Below are positions 55,034 to 64,000 of a stretch of DNA of 64,000 nt, one piece after another. Each line of letters begins with the position of its first letter. Position 1 is the first letter of the stretch. The DNA is from Chaetoderma sp. LZ-2023a (lineage: Eukaryota; Mollusca; Caudofoveata; Chaetodermatida; Chaetodermatidae): contig CM067374.1 of NCBI GenBank assembly GCA_034401795.1, positions 137,296,508-137,360,507 of the forward strand, read 5' to 3'. A program made the position numbers and the translations under genes. A model generated the notes under the pieces. The model was not told the DNA's origin. It saw only the letters and a program-made list of their open reading frames with translations, and made no database searches.

Positions 55034-55710
55034 TATGATGTGATATAAATTTCAAAAGGGTTATAGCAGCTAATTGCTATTGGGGGGGGGTGTTTGGGGG
55101 TGGGTGGGAATGGGTTAAAACATACAGCCGAACATGAGGGGGTGGTGGGTTTATTTATTTGGTGGGGGGGGGTCTGCGTGTTGGGGCGCGGGTGTCGACG
55201 CGCTAAACGCCGAGGCTGCGAATTATATATAAATAAAAAATAATAGTTACAAACTGTTGATTTTGTAGGTTTTAATCAATATGGGTATGAAATATAAAAA
55301 AAATTTATACCCGGCGACAGTCCCTGGAATCAAACATAGCAGTACTACATATTATATAGGCTAACTATTATATAGGGCATTTACGAAAATAGGGTATTTC
55401 GTGCGATTTGTGTTAGCATATGAAGTTTCTTTTATAAACACGCAGTGATTCTACGTAAGAATATTATCTTTATGAAGCGAGATGTTTGTAAAAAGTTTAT
55501 TTCGCTGAAAACGCCGTAAAAGCTATGTGATTATTGCTAAGCGAAAGCACACAAAGTGGTTTGTTTATGTGCTTTGACCTTTGACCCGACGTTTGCTGCA
55601 CATGCGCATTCGGAACTCCGAGATAGCTCATTCACCTTTCCAGAGTATTCATCTATCAATCTGGCGGCATATGATGTCATAATGCCAATATCCTTATTCT
55701 TATGGTAACT
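55034..55710. other. No gene; G-rich tracts and an inverted-repeat arm
   Basis: G runs at 55081-55110 and 55162-55170. At 55555-55630 'tttatgtgctttgacctttg' and 'actccgagatagctcattc' mirror 50885-50965. Confidence 0.6.
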
Positions 55711-55711
55711 C

Positions 55712-55900
55712 GCGTTTCATCATCATCATCATTTTACGAGGCATAAGCCATTGGCTTGTTATTGCCTCAAGTGTTTTGATTATCGTATGGCTAGCGCAGT
55801 TCAATTCAAAAGATTGTTATAGATCTAGCTAGTTTGTATTTGAATGATTTAACCATTGGTGCTCAATTAGGTCTCCTCGAAGCCGTCAGTATATCAGTTA
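55712..55900 (-). pseudogene. CR1-like 3' end with (GAT)n tail, minus strand
   Basis: Minus strand: 'cttcgaggagacctaattga', 'caataacaagccaatggctt' and (GAT)n, matching 19067-19232. With the repeat at 55925-56055 it forms the uninterrupted version of the 18.7-19.2 kb unit. Confidence 0.7.
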
Positions 55901-55924
55901 TATTAGATTTAAAACGTTAGCTGT

Positions 55925-56055
55925 GTTTGGGAAATGCTATGATGCAGATGGGTGTTCCCCGCATCAGCTGCGGTGTGCCGCCTAGACTCATGGTCACACC
56001 CTGCTGCGCCTAGCATTTGTTTGCATGTTCACTTGTGGAGGCTGTGGTTGGTCTA
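55925..56055 (-). repeat. Repeat shared, inverted, with 18716-18835
   Basis: 'gatgcagatgggtgttcccc', 'gcggtgtgccgcctagactc' and 'gcctagcatttgtttgcatg' match the complement of the 18.7-kb copy. Confidence 0.8.
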
Positions 56056-56540
56056 ATTGCTGTTGTTTTCATACAATACTATGGAGTGAGTACAGACTGG
56101 TGCCAGTCTATATCAGTTAATATACTGGAGATGGACCTAACCAGTAGCCTGGTTGAGGGTCCATATTTATAAGAATGGGCATGGGGAGGAGTATATGCAA
56201 GCATAAAAATCTTATTCTGGTAGCTAAATACAGATAATTGATTTAGCAAGTAGTGATTGAACGGTAAGTATATTTTTATAGTGGTTAATAAAACAACAGA
56301 CCAACCTGCTAGGGGGGATCTGTGGGGTTTTTTTCACTACACAGATATCAAAATGGATAGATAATCACTTGTTCTATGTGCATCATTTTAAAATTGGCAG
56401 ATGTGGTGTAAAAATAGTGTAACTACCGGTATTTAAAGACAAATGATTTGTTGATGTCACATAAACGACGCACGCATGAGAACATCAAAACTACGTACCC
56501 TCGAAATCGTATGACTCTCAAAAACACTTTACTGGACGAT
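56056..56540. other. No gene recognised
   Basis: AT-rich unique-looking DNA. Confidence 0.5.
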
Positions 56541-56541
56541 A

Positions 56542-56725
56542 TAGTCTTCTTCTTCTTTACATTCGCTGATCATACCGCCAGTCCTGTAAGTGACTATCGA
56601 CATGATCATAAGCGTTAAGTGCGTGGATCCATGGTTTATTAGAGTGCGCCGTGTGGCCTGGAACCTCAAGGTTTCTGTCAGGGTTACCTCACCCTTACCT
56701 CCTTTAGTCGCCTCTCACGACACGA
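56542..56725 (+). repeat. Dispersed SINE-like repeat (second copy of 43528-43765)
   Basis: Matches the first copy closely; 'cgtcttcagcact' between 'aacctc' and 'aaggtttctg' is missing and the copy stops at 'cgcctctcacgacacg', without the last 45 bp. Confidence 0.8.
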
Positions 56726-57110
56726 TATAGTTATAAATACTAACTGGATTGGACAAGCAAGGTCAAATCTTGTGACAAAATCATCCCACAGAGCCTTTGC
56801 GACATCGTTAACCTAATGACATCATTTTTACATCACAAGATACCATCTCACAGTATTTTAGGTAATTCCCATAGATATATATATATGGTATATATACATT
56901 CTGGCTCTGCTGAATGACGTAGTTGTTAAAGGGGCGGTATAACTAACTTTCTTTCTTGGCATAAATTTAGTGACACCGGTTTTAATGATTCAGGTACATG
57001 GAAATATACCTGTAGCTGCTGGTTAGCTGCATCGGCTGTTACTGCGGACGACGTTAGAATTAAATACAGCTTCTGTAGTGGTGTTTCCCTCTATTTATTT
57101 ACTAAACAAA
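56726..57110. other. No gene recognised
   Basis: A short (TA)n tract at 56872-56895; otherwise nothing. Confidence 0.5.
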
Positions 57111-57112
57111 GA

Positions 57113-57575
57113 TACCGTGTTGAATATTTTGGATATACATGTAATCGGACCGAGTGGTGTTACTACCATGGGCGGCATTAGCTCCCAGCCAAATTAGTGT
57201 CAAAACATTTCACATAATATTTGCTAATGATTTTACCGATACAGAGAAAATGACAAATTCATTACAACAAGAAATAACCAGTTGAATATTTAAAAAATAA
57301 TTTGATTGTCAGTTGCTCCTAACTTAGGCAGAAATTACTTCCAGTCAAATTATTTTCAAAATATTTAACAGAATATTTACTTGATAAAGAATATTTTGAA
57401 TTCCTGGTATGATTGCAATGCATAATATAAGGCTTCATCAGTGAAAGGGTTAAATTAGAGATACTTTATTTCAGATAAATGGTGTAGTAATGTTGAATAT
57501 TTTGAAATTAATTTGACTGATAAACATTACTGCTGATGACAGCATTCGCTTCTCGTTAAATTATTTTCAACATTG
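57113..57575. repeat. Three family 1 hairpin elements in a row
   Basis: Cores at 57116-57216 (diverged; arms 'gttgaatattttggatatac' and 'aaattagtgtcaaaacattt'), 57280-57372 (loop 'aactta') and 57491-57573 (right arm weak). Confidence 0.7.
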
Positions 57576-57639
57576 AATTTTATTGTTAAAATAGTTTATG
57601 TAATATTAACATTGATTAATCCTTTAACCCTCAAATTTG

Positions 57640-58262
57640 TTTAAGAATGGTTCATTTTCCTCATAGAAATTGCAGGATGACCTGTGAAGTTCTGGTCAAC
57701 CATCTTCCCACACTATCCCAAGCACGAAATCCTTACAATATCCGTCATCCAAATTTCTTCACTCCATTCCGTTGCCGTACTGAGCTCTTCTATGGATCCT
57801 TTTTCCCAGCAACCGTCCGCGCCTGGAATATGCTTCCTGTGCCGGTGAGAGATTCTGTCACTCTTCTAGAATTTAAAAGCAAACTCAAGGCTATGTCACC
57901 CATATGACAACCCCCTGAGTGGTATTACGTAGGCCCGAGGTTTGCCAACATAATGCTATGCAGGCTCCGAAACGGTTGTAGTTCTTTAAACCGACATCTA
58001 TTTGACAACTTTCTGTCGGAAATCTTCCAATTGTTCTTGTGGGCACAATGATGAATCTACAAACCACTACCTCTTACATTGTGCCCTTTTTAACGAGCTA
58101 AGAGTCGTTTTCCAAAATCAGCTTGCCTTGAACGATACTTCTCTTGCTAATCTTACGGTCAACCAGCTTCTATACAGGACTTATACTGCTAACTTGGAAA
58201 TGAACAAACTGATCTGTAATACGGTATGTCAATACATAATTAACACCAACCGCTTTCAGTAG
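57640..58262 (+). pseudogene. Non-LTR RT C-terminus with CCHC-like finger
   Basis: First part: RNPYNIRHPNFFTPFRCRTE, FFPATVRAWNMLPVPVRDSV, FKSKLKAM. Second part, in another frame: CSCGHNDESTNHYLLHCALF, a C-x-C...H-x4-C finger as found at the end of several non-LTR RT clades, then FNELRVVFQNQL. One or more frameshifts lie between 57905 and 58010. A pyrimidine-rich stretch follows to 58500. Confidence 0.75.
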
Positions 58263-58591
58263 CTTCCCGTTCGCAAACTTATAGTTTAAGGGGTAAAAGG
58301 ACAGCAGCCCAACACGTACAGGTCGGGGCGAAGGCAGCACCTAGAGCTCACCTCTCCTATTCTTCCATTTGATCTTATTCCTCGCTCGCTCTATCTCTCA
58401 CCCCCTCTCTCCCCTCCTTTCCCCCCCCCCTCTCTCTCTTTCTCGGTCTTTCTTCCTACTCTCCCCCACCTCACACTCACCATCCACACACTTATGCACA
58501 CTAATAGACTACAATTAATTAAACTATTATGATTTGCCACCATTTTGTTGTAAAAAAGTTTTGTATAATCTGTATGTGTATGGGAGACTTA

Positions 58592-58801
58592 TCGTGCTTC
58601 CATCTAAACAAAATAAATCACGTTTAAACCAATTTGCAGATTATCTCTGAAAATTTACTACTGGAATTACTAGCTTTCTTATCAAACCAGTTATTCCAGC
58701 GTTAAATTAAAAAAAATAGTCTTCTCTTGGCCCCCCCCCCCAAATTGACGTTTTCCAAAACCACTGCCAAGAAGTCTTTTTTTCGCTGGATTGAATGTTA
58801 A
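58592..58801. repeat. Hairpin element, family 2
   Basis: TTTAAACC at the left, 'ttactactggaattactagc' and 'ccagttattccagcgttaaa' in the centre, 'aaaccactgccaagaagtct' and TTAA (58798) at the right. A C12 run interrupts the right arm. Confidence 0.7.
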
Positions 58802-59080
58802 AAGTTGGTAAGAGTTGGGAGGTCTGATAATAAAGCCTGAAATAATGGGCTTTGTCCAATTTCATTGTCATGACTACCATGCGTGAACGGTATCTTATTA
58901 GTAGGCATATAATTGCCCAGGCCAAGTATTTGTTGACATAAGGCTCTTGGACAAGTTTTGTTCTAATCCGCCCTACATCTCTCAACACTTTCAATGATAA
59001 AAGACCAGAAATGACAATTTGAATGCTGCTAAATAAGATTCACAACATCCAGAATTTCAATTTCAAACCCAATTAACAGC
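58802..59080. other. No gene recognised
   Basis: A 95-codon minus-strand ORF overlaps the previous hairpin and shows no domain. Confidence 0.4.
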
Positions 59081-59083
59081 TAA

Positions 59084-59178
59084 GTTTTTTAAATATTTTG
59101 AAATTAATTTGGCTAGAAGCAGTTGCTGGCTCAAGCAGCAATGTATTCTGGTCAATTTATGTTTAAAATATTTAACAG
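59084..59178. repeat. Hairpin element, family 1
   Basis: 'aatattttgaaattaatttg' and 'tcaatttatgtttaaaatat', centre 'agcagttgctggctcaagcagcaatg'. Confidence 0.65.
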
Positions 59179-59504
59179 TTTCCTGTCTGACAGCCTTGAA
59201 ATTTAGATGAAAAGGTTTTATTGGTGTCATTAATCAAATGCTTGTTATCTTATTCCCTATAAGCATACTTACTACAGCGATTGCCATTTTCCAGGCAAAC
59301 ATCAAGAATTTCAATTTAAATCATATGTATAAAAACATATTACAAGGCAGATAATTTCAAAATTTTGAGCAGATAGCACCAAGTCAGTCAAATTGTTTTC
59401 AAATATTAACTAGATTTCATATCACCTCTCTGAGAACCAGTGCTTGGAATTTTGAATGAAAAGAATAAAGTATGCGTATAATCTGAATGTAGAAAATGAT
59501 AAGT

Positions 59505-59670
59505 ACTCAAAAGTACAAGTACAGAGTATGTACTCGAGTACAAGTATAAGTACTTTGGAAATGTACTGAGGCTGAGTACAAGCACATGTACTCATAAAAA
59601 GGCATGAGTACTGAGTACATGCGAGTACTTGAAAATCTGTACTCGAGTACATGAGTACATTGGCCCAACC
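59505..59670. mobile_element. hAT-like non-autonomous fragment rich in GTAC
   Basis: Many 'gtactcgagtac' and 'agtacaagtac' motifs; the right end 'gtacattggcccaaccctg' is the complement of a CAGGGTTGGGCC terminus, related to the terminus at 25469. No left end found. Confidence 0.6.
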
Positions 59671-59799
59671 CTGTAGCATTTATTGAATAGTTTAAAAAAA
59701 GGTAGGAATACAGCCTACAGAATAAGGAAATCCCATGCCTACTACTTACAGAATTAATTGGTAAATTTTTGGGGTAAAATTCTTACATTTTTTGAAACA

Positions 59800-60970
59800 T
59801 TTAGTGGAAATTTTCAAAATGCTACTCCTCATTAATCACTTGGCAGATTTCAGGATAATTTGTCTGTAATGACCCTATGGGTGTAGGCTTCAAACATCTC
59901 AGATCTTGTATGACAGAATTTTGATTGGTCCATCTTTTTGGTAAAAATCTTGAAATCCTGAGATTTTCAAAACGCTACTCCTCATTAACCGCTTGACAGA
60001 TTTCATCTTAAGTTGGCTGGAAGGAACCCTATGGGGCTAGTCTTTAGATCTTATATACAAGGTTTTTGATTGGTCAATTTTTCGGCCACCATTTTGAAGT
60101 TTCCAAAAAATGGTGTTAAATCGTTTAAAAAGCGACTCCTCACTAAGTGCTTGGACGATTTCAATCAGACTTGTTTGGAAGGACCCTAGCGCGCTAGGCT
60201 CCCGAATTTTTATACAGAATTTTGATTGTTCAATTTTTCCGACAGTCATCTTGGATTTTCTGACAGTTTTGGGAACTCAATTAAACGGCTACGCACCATT
60301 AACAACGTGGCCAATTTCAACCAAAAACAGCTGGAAGGACCCTAGCTGGGTTAGGATTCATAACATGTATACAGAATTTTGATTGTTCAATTTTGTCCGA
60401 CTGTCATCTTGGATTTTCCATAAATCCTTTAAACGCTACTCTTCCATAATCAAAAGCCTGATTTAAACCAAACTTGGGTGGACTGCTCCTTTGGTGATCG
60501 GCTTCAAGACTCCATCTTGGATTGCCTTAGGAAATCCTTTTACCATGAACCTTTAGTGATGAAATTTGGTCAAGAAATGAAAAAATTTGCTTAATAAATG
60601 TCTGTTTAGATTATCCAGCCAGTCATTCCTGTGGTGTAAATATTCTTCTCTTGGCCTGCAAATGTGCACTGTAGAGGTCAGTTTTGGCGGGCTTCGGCAT
60701 GAAAGGGTCAACCAATGGCCTGATTTCAATGAAACATGGCTGGATGCATTCTCTGACCAGTCATATATTTCCGAACTTGTATATAGAAATTTGATTGATT
60801 AATTTTTTACAGCGCTCATCTTTGATTTTCCAAAAAATTTCCAGAAGCCTTTAAATCGCTACCAATACTTAATCAATGCCTCAATTTCACCCAAACTTGA
60901 GTGGAACAATCCTATGAGGATGGCTTCAAGAACTCAAATGAGGATTGGTCAGTATTATTGGCAGCCATTT
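59800..60970 (+). repeat. Diverged ~155-bp tandem array
   Basis: Units hold 'acgctactcctcattaa', 'ggaaggaccctagc', 'atacagaattttgattg' and 'catcttggattttc'. About six units are readable (near 59817, 59970, 60125, 60290, 60430, 60850). A family 2 hairpin (about 60550-60712) interrupts it. Confidence 0.8.
60560..60712. repeat. Hairpin element, family 2, inserted in the tandem array
   Basis: 'aaatgtctgtttagattatc', 'cagccagtcattcctgtggt', 'ttctcttggcctgcaaatgt' and 'gttttggcgggcttcggcat|gaaagggtcaac'. The left arm is short. Confidence 0.6.
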
Positions 60971-61064
60971 TTGATTTTTAAATTCAAATGGCTTAAATGC
61001 TAATGGTCCAGGTGAGCATCACAGGCCTCTTGTTTAAAAGGAGGCCATAATTTATCACATCTCA

Positions 61065-61945
61065 ATTTACTACACATATTTAGGCATTTGCTATACATAT
61101 TTAGGCATTTGCTACACATATTTAGGCATTTGCTATACATATTTAGGCATTTGCTATACATATTTAGGCATTTGCTACACATATTTAGGCATTTGCTATA
61201 CATATTTAGGCATTTGCTACACATATTTAGGCATTTGCTATACATATTTAGGCATTTGCTATACATATTTAGGCATTTGCTACACATATTTAGGCATTTG
61301 CTATACATATTTAGGCATTTGCTATACATATTTAGGCATTTGCTACACATATTTAGGCATTTGCTACACATATTTAGGCATTTGCTATACATATTTAGGC
61401 ATTTGCTATACATATTTAGGCATTTGCTACACATATTTAGGCATTTGCTACACATATTTAGGCATTTGCTATACATATTTAGGCATTTGCTACACATATT
61501 TAGGCATTTGCTATACATATTTAGGCATTTGCTATACATATTTAGGCATTTGCTACACATATTTAGGCATTTGCTATACATATTTAGGCATTTGCTATAC
61601 ATATTTAGGCATTTGCTACACATATTTAGGCATTTGCTACACATATTTAGGCATTTGCTACACATATTTAGGCATTTGCTACACATATTTAGGCATTTGC
61701 TACACATATTTAGGCATTTGCTACACATATTTAGGCATTTGCTACACATATTTAGGCATTTGCTACACATATTTAGGCATTTGCTATACATATTTAGGCA
61801 TTTGCTACACATATTTAGGCATTTGCTATACATATTTAGGCATTTGCTATACATATTTAGGCATTTGCTACACATATTTAGGCATTTGCTACACATATTT
61901 AGGCATTTGCTACACATTTAGGCATTTGCTACACATATTGAGGCA
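61065..61945. repeat. 21-bp minisatellite, about 41 units
   Basis: Unit 'tttgctacacatatttaggca' with one common C/T variant (tacac/tatac). All units keep the 21-bp length except the last ones near 61915-61940. Frames on both strands are open only because 21 is a multiple of three (MCSKCLN / MYSKCLN on the minus strand); I do not regard them as genes. Confidence 0.97.
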
Positions 61946-62039
61946 GTTGCTATACATTCTGCAACATGCATAGCTATATCCGCTGTCCAAAATTTGTACA
62001 GGAATGCAATTTATTATTTGATTTCTTAAGGTCTATTAT

Positions 62040-62250
62040 TAACCCTTTCAACGGCAAATCCCTGAAAAAGTAAATTCATTACTATGTATAGCATATTCTT
62101 TTGAATATTTTGAAATTAATATGACTGAAAGACATTGCTGCCTTAGGCAGCAATGGCTTCCCATTATATTAATTTCAAAATATTCAACAGCTTTCCTGTT
62201 TGGTTCCTCTGAGATTGATATACAGGGAATGTGTCCGTGAAAGAGTTAAT
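62040..62250. repeat. Hairpin element, family 1, with outer arms
   Basis: TTAACCCTTTCAACGGCAAA at the left; core 'gaatattttgaaattaatat' pairs with 'atattaatttcaaaatattc'; loop 'ccttaggc'; the right ends 'tccgtgaaagagttaat'. TTAACCCTTTCA is the full family terminus. Confidence 0.8.
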
Positions 62251-62495
62251 TGTTATACATTTTTGCCGACAACTATACAATTTATAAATAATTTGTATAG
62301 CAATACATGCTATGCAAATATCAAATTCTAAATTATGCCCTGTGTGCATGAACACTTCAAGAACTATATGCTTGCTCACCCACACAGTGTAGGGGTTACC
62401 AATCTGTGTGATTAATGTCTACATTATCCATGCTAGGTAGTTAGTGGATCCAGTAAGATTCACGATCCTTGTGTGGAGTAGTTGCTCCCTCACTA

Positions 62496-63110
62496 TCAGG
62501 ATTGTGGCAGAGGACTAGCTTCAATGACCCTATATTTCATACAGTTTGTGTCATGGCCTGGCAAGTTAAAATGGTGTAAGACTGGTCTGTCTTTTTTGTT
62601 TTTGATATCTCTAATGTGTTCTTTGATATGTATCTGGACTTCATGTTTTGTTTCACCCACATATTGCATGTTGCATTTGTAACATGTGAGGAGATATATG
62701 ATGTTTCTAGTCGTGCAATACGTCTTAACATGGCAACGGTAGCTCAATCCTGTATGTGTGCTATTAAGAAAGGTTTCTATTTTCCTAACTGGCTACAAAA
62801 AACAGTTTTTTGTTTTTTTGACACGGTTCTATTTTGTTTGGAATATAACTTCCTTGAAATCCTCTTTTATTCAGGTAATTAAAGGAGATGCGCACAAGTT
62901 GGTCTTTGATGGTGGGATTCCTTCTATAGCCAAAAAGAGGTTTTTCTGTGAAGGTGTTCCTAGATTTGGTGCTTGTCTAGAACTATCCTTGAACAAGTAC
63001 TTCTAGAATATAAGTTCTTGAATAGTTGAGTAGAACATTTCCAAAACTCCTAACTGTTCTCATATAATTTTCAGGAACTCTACCCCGAACTGTTGTTTTT
63101 ATTTTTGGCT
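62496..63110 (-). pseudogene. Penelope-like element: GIY-YIG endonuclease and RT tail
   Basis: Minus strand: RRNPTIKDQLVRISFNYLNK (about 62930-62860), a connection with Cys residues, then NIIYLLTCYKCNMQYVGETK, IKEHIRDIKNKKDRPVLHHF and NLPGHDTNCMKYRVIE to a stop at 62496. YLLTC...YVGET is the GIY-YIG nuclease start and HF-N-x2-GH the later block. The RT catalytic core is not seen; the upstream part is frame-broken. Confidence 0.85.
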
Positions 63111-63400
63111 GTAGTCCTTCAAATCGTGTATTTCAATGAACTGTTGGTTGGCCAATGCAGTTAGTCTGTTTGTTCCATCTAGTTACTTTATAGAAATACA
63201 AACAATTTTGACATTCCTTGATCTAAGCAAGCGATATTGGCATTTTCCTACCCCAACGATTTTGCCACGGAAAGGCATAAAAAAGCATAAAAACCACTCA
63301 TTGGGCAAAATGCCTAATTTGTCAAACAAACACAGATTCTGAGGAGAGCCGGAGATGAGGGAATTGCAAAGTTTGTATCAGCTGCAAAATACAGACATGA
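63111..63400. other. No gene recognised
   Basis: ORFs without domains; part may belong to the Penelope-like or the next element. Confidence 0.3.
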
Positions 63401-63469
63401 AACCTACCAACATCTTGAGACTGTTATTAATCAATTGCACACCATAGACATTGTGTTTGGCATCGTGCA

Positions 63470-63985
63470 TGCTACCAGTCGTACACAAGCTCACATAACC
63501 TCAAATACGTTCACAGGAGACCAGATGATGCCTGCTGCTCCATGGATGTTAATATAAGCACTACTAGACTGGGACGTTCATCAGCTGCTATTGACTGGTC
63601 GCTATGTCTCTTCTGCCAACGGGAGTACCACAGAAAAAGCAAGACATTGTTCTACATTTCAACCTTCGATGCTTGTACAACAATACAACAATCAGCGTAT
63701 GCAAAGGGGATGAAGAGATGCTAGCAAAAATAAATGGTATTGCTGAGGCCAAATATCACAACCCATGCAAAGCTCAGTACATAAGCAAATCAAACCTCAG
63801 GTACACTGCATTCATGGAAGAGAAGCTAATAGAAGATGTCTATTCAGATGCCTTGCAGACCTCATTTGCTCAGTTGAGATGGGCATCCAGCGAGAAAAAG
63901 CTTATGAGCTTATGTGCCATCTCTCAAAGTACCAGACCATTTTGATGGTCAGGGGTATCGCTACAGCAGCGAGTTATATATAAGT
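63470..63985 (+). pseudogene. Cys/His-rich domain of an unknown, probably mobile, protein
   Basis: SSAAIDWSLCLFCQREYHRK, then (other frame) GDEEMLAKINGIAEAKYHNP and CKAQYISKSNLR. The spacing W-x2-C-x2-C ... YH-x2-C resembles an N-terminal zinc-binding region I remember from many uncharacterised repeat-like proteins of cnidarians, molluscs and fish. At least one frameshift lies near 63700. The window ends before any catalytic part. Confidence 0.45.
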
Positions 63986-64000
63986 CAGCGTCTCAAACTA

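Noticed and set aside
61000-61921. Heptad-repeat proteins MCSKCLN (minus) and HIFRHLL (plus)
   Set aside because: Both strands are open owing to the 21-bp period; no start context, splice signals or non-repeat domain.

Overview
The window is nuclear DNA from a metazoan, most likely a marine invertebrate and plausibly a mollusc or other lophotrochozoan. Coding signal comes as short exons with GT/AG borders. Most of the rest is transposable elements and satellites: CR1-like, Penelope-like, DIRS, Tc1 and hAT elements, plus TTAA-flanked hairpins. Dispersed repeats with 'ggccaggtgagcta'-type tails resemble ones I remember from molluscan genomes. The species is not determined.

Host gene (about 1.7-14.2 kb, minus strand): I recognise one gene, the E3 ubiquitin ligase parkin. 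Eight coding exons were assembled from sequence similarity, splice sites and matching phases: Ubl, linker, RING0 (three exons), RING1 (two) and the start of the IBR. Three exons match human exons 7, 8 and 9 in exact length (137, 62 and 150 bp). The 3' exons (rest of IBR, REP, RING2) lie beyond the left edge. The IBR exon ends exactly inside the first copy of a 25-unit, 42-bp minisatellite, and each unit repeats the exon end, the GT splice donor and the intron start. Because 42 is a multiple of 3 and there is no stop in the array, any of the 25 donors could be used without changing frame. This is the most unusual feature of the window.

Repeat landscape inside and around the gene (2-20 kb): several families of near-perfect hairpin elements without genes, many bounded by TTAA, fill introns and flanks. 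I infer piggyBac-type MITEs.

Nested retroelements (20-40 kb, plus strand): two copies of one CR1-like family lie head to tail. Each has a Cys-rich/PHD ORF1 part, an SGNH esterase, an APE endonuclease and a reverse transcriptase (RT). Copy 1 is decayed and holds two hAT-type insertions. Copy 2 keeps a 1296-codon open frame joining esterase, endonuclease and RT. A DIRS element (Gag, RT/RNase H, tyrosine recombinase, minus strand) lies inside copy 2.

Right part (40-64 kb): CR1-like fragments on both strands, long micro- and minisatellites, an intact-looking Tc1/mariner element (DD34E) with 26-bp inverted repeats and TA target site, a Penelope-like GIY-YIG fragment, a diverged 155-bp tandem array, and a 21-bp minisatellite of about 41 units with higher-order order. 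No other host gene was recognised.
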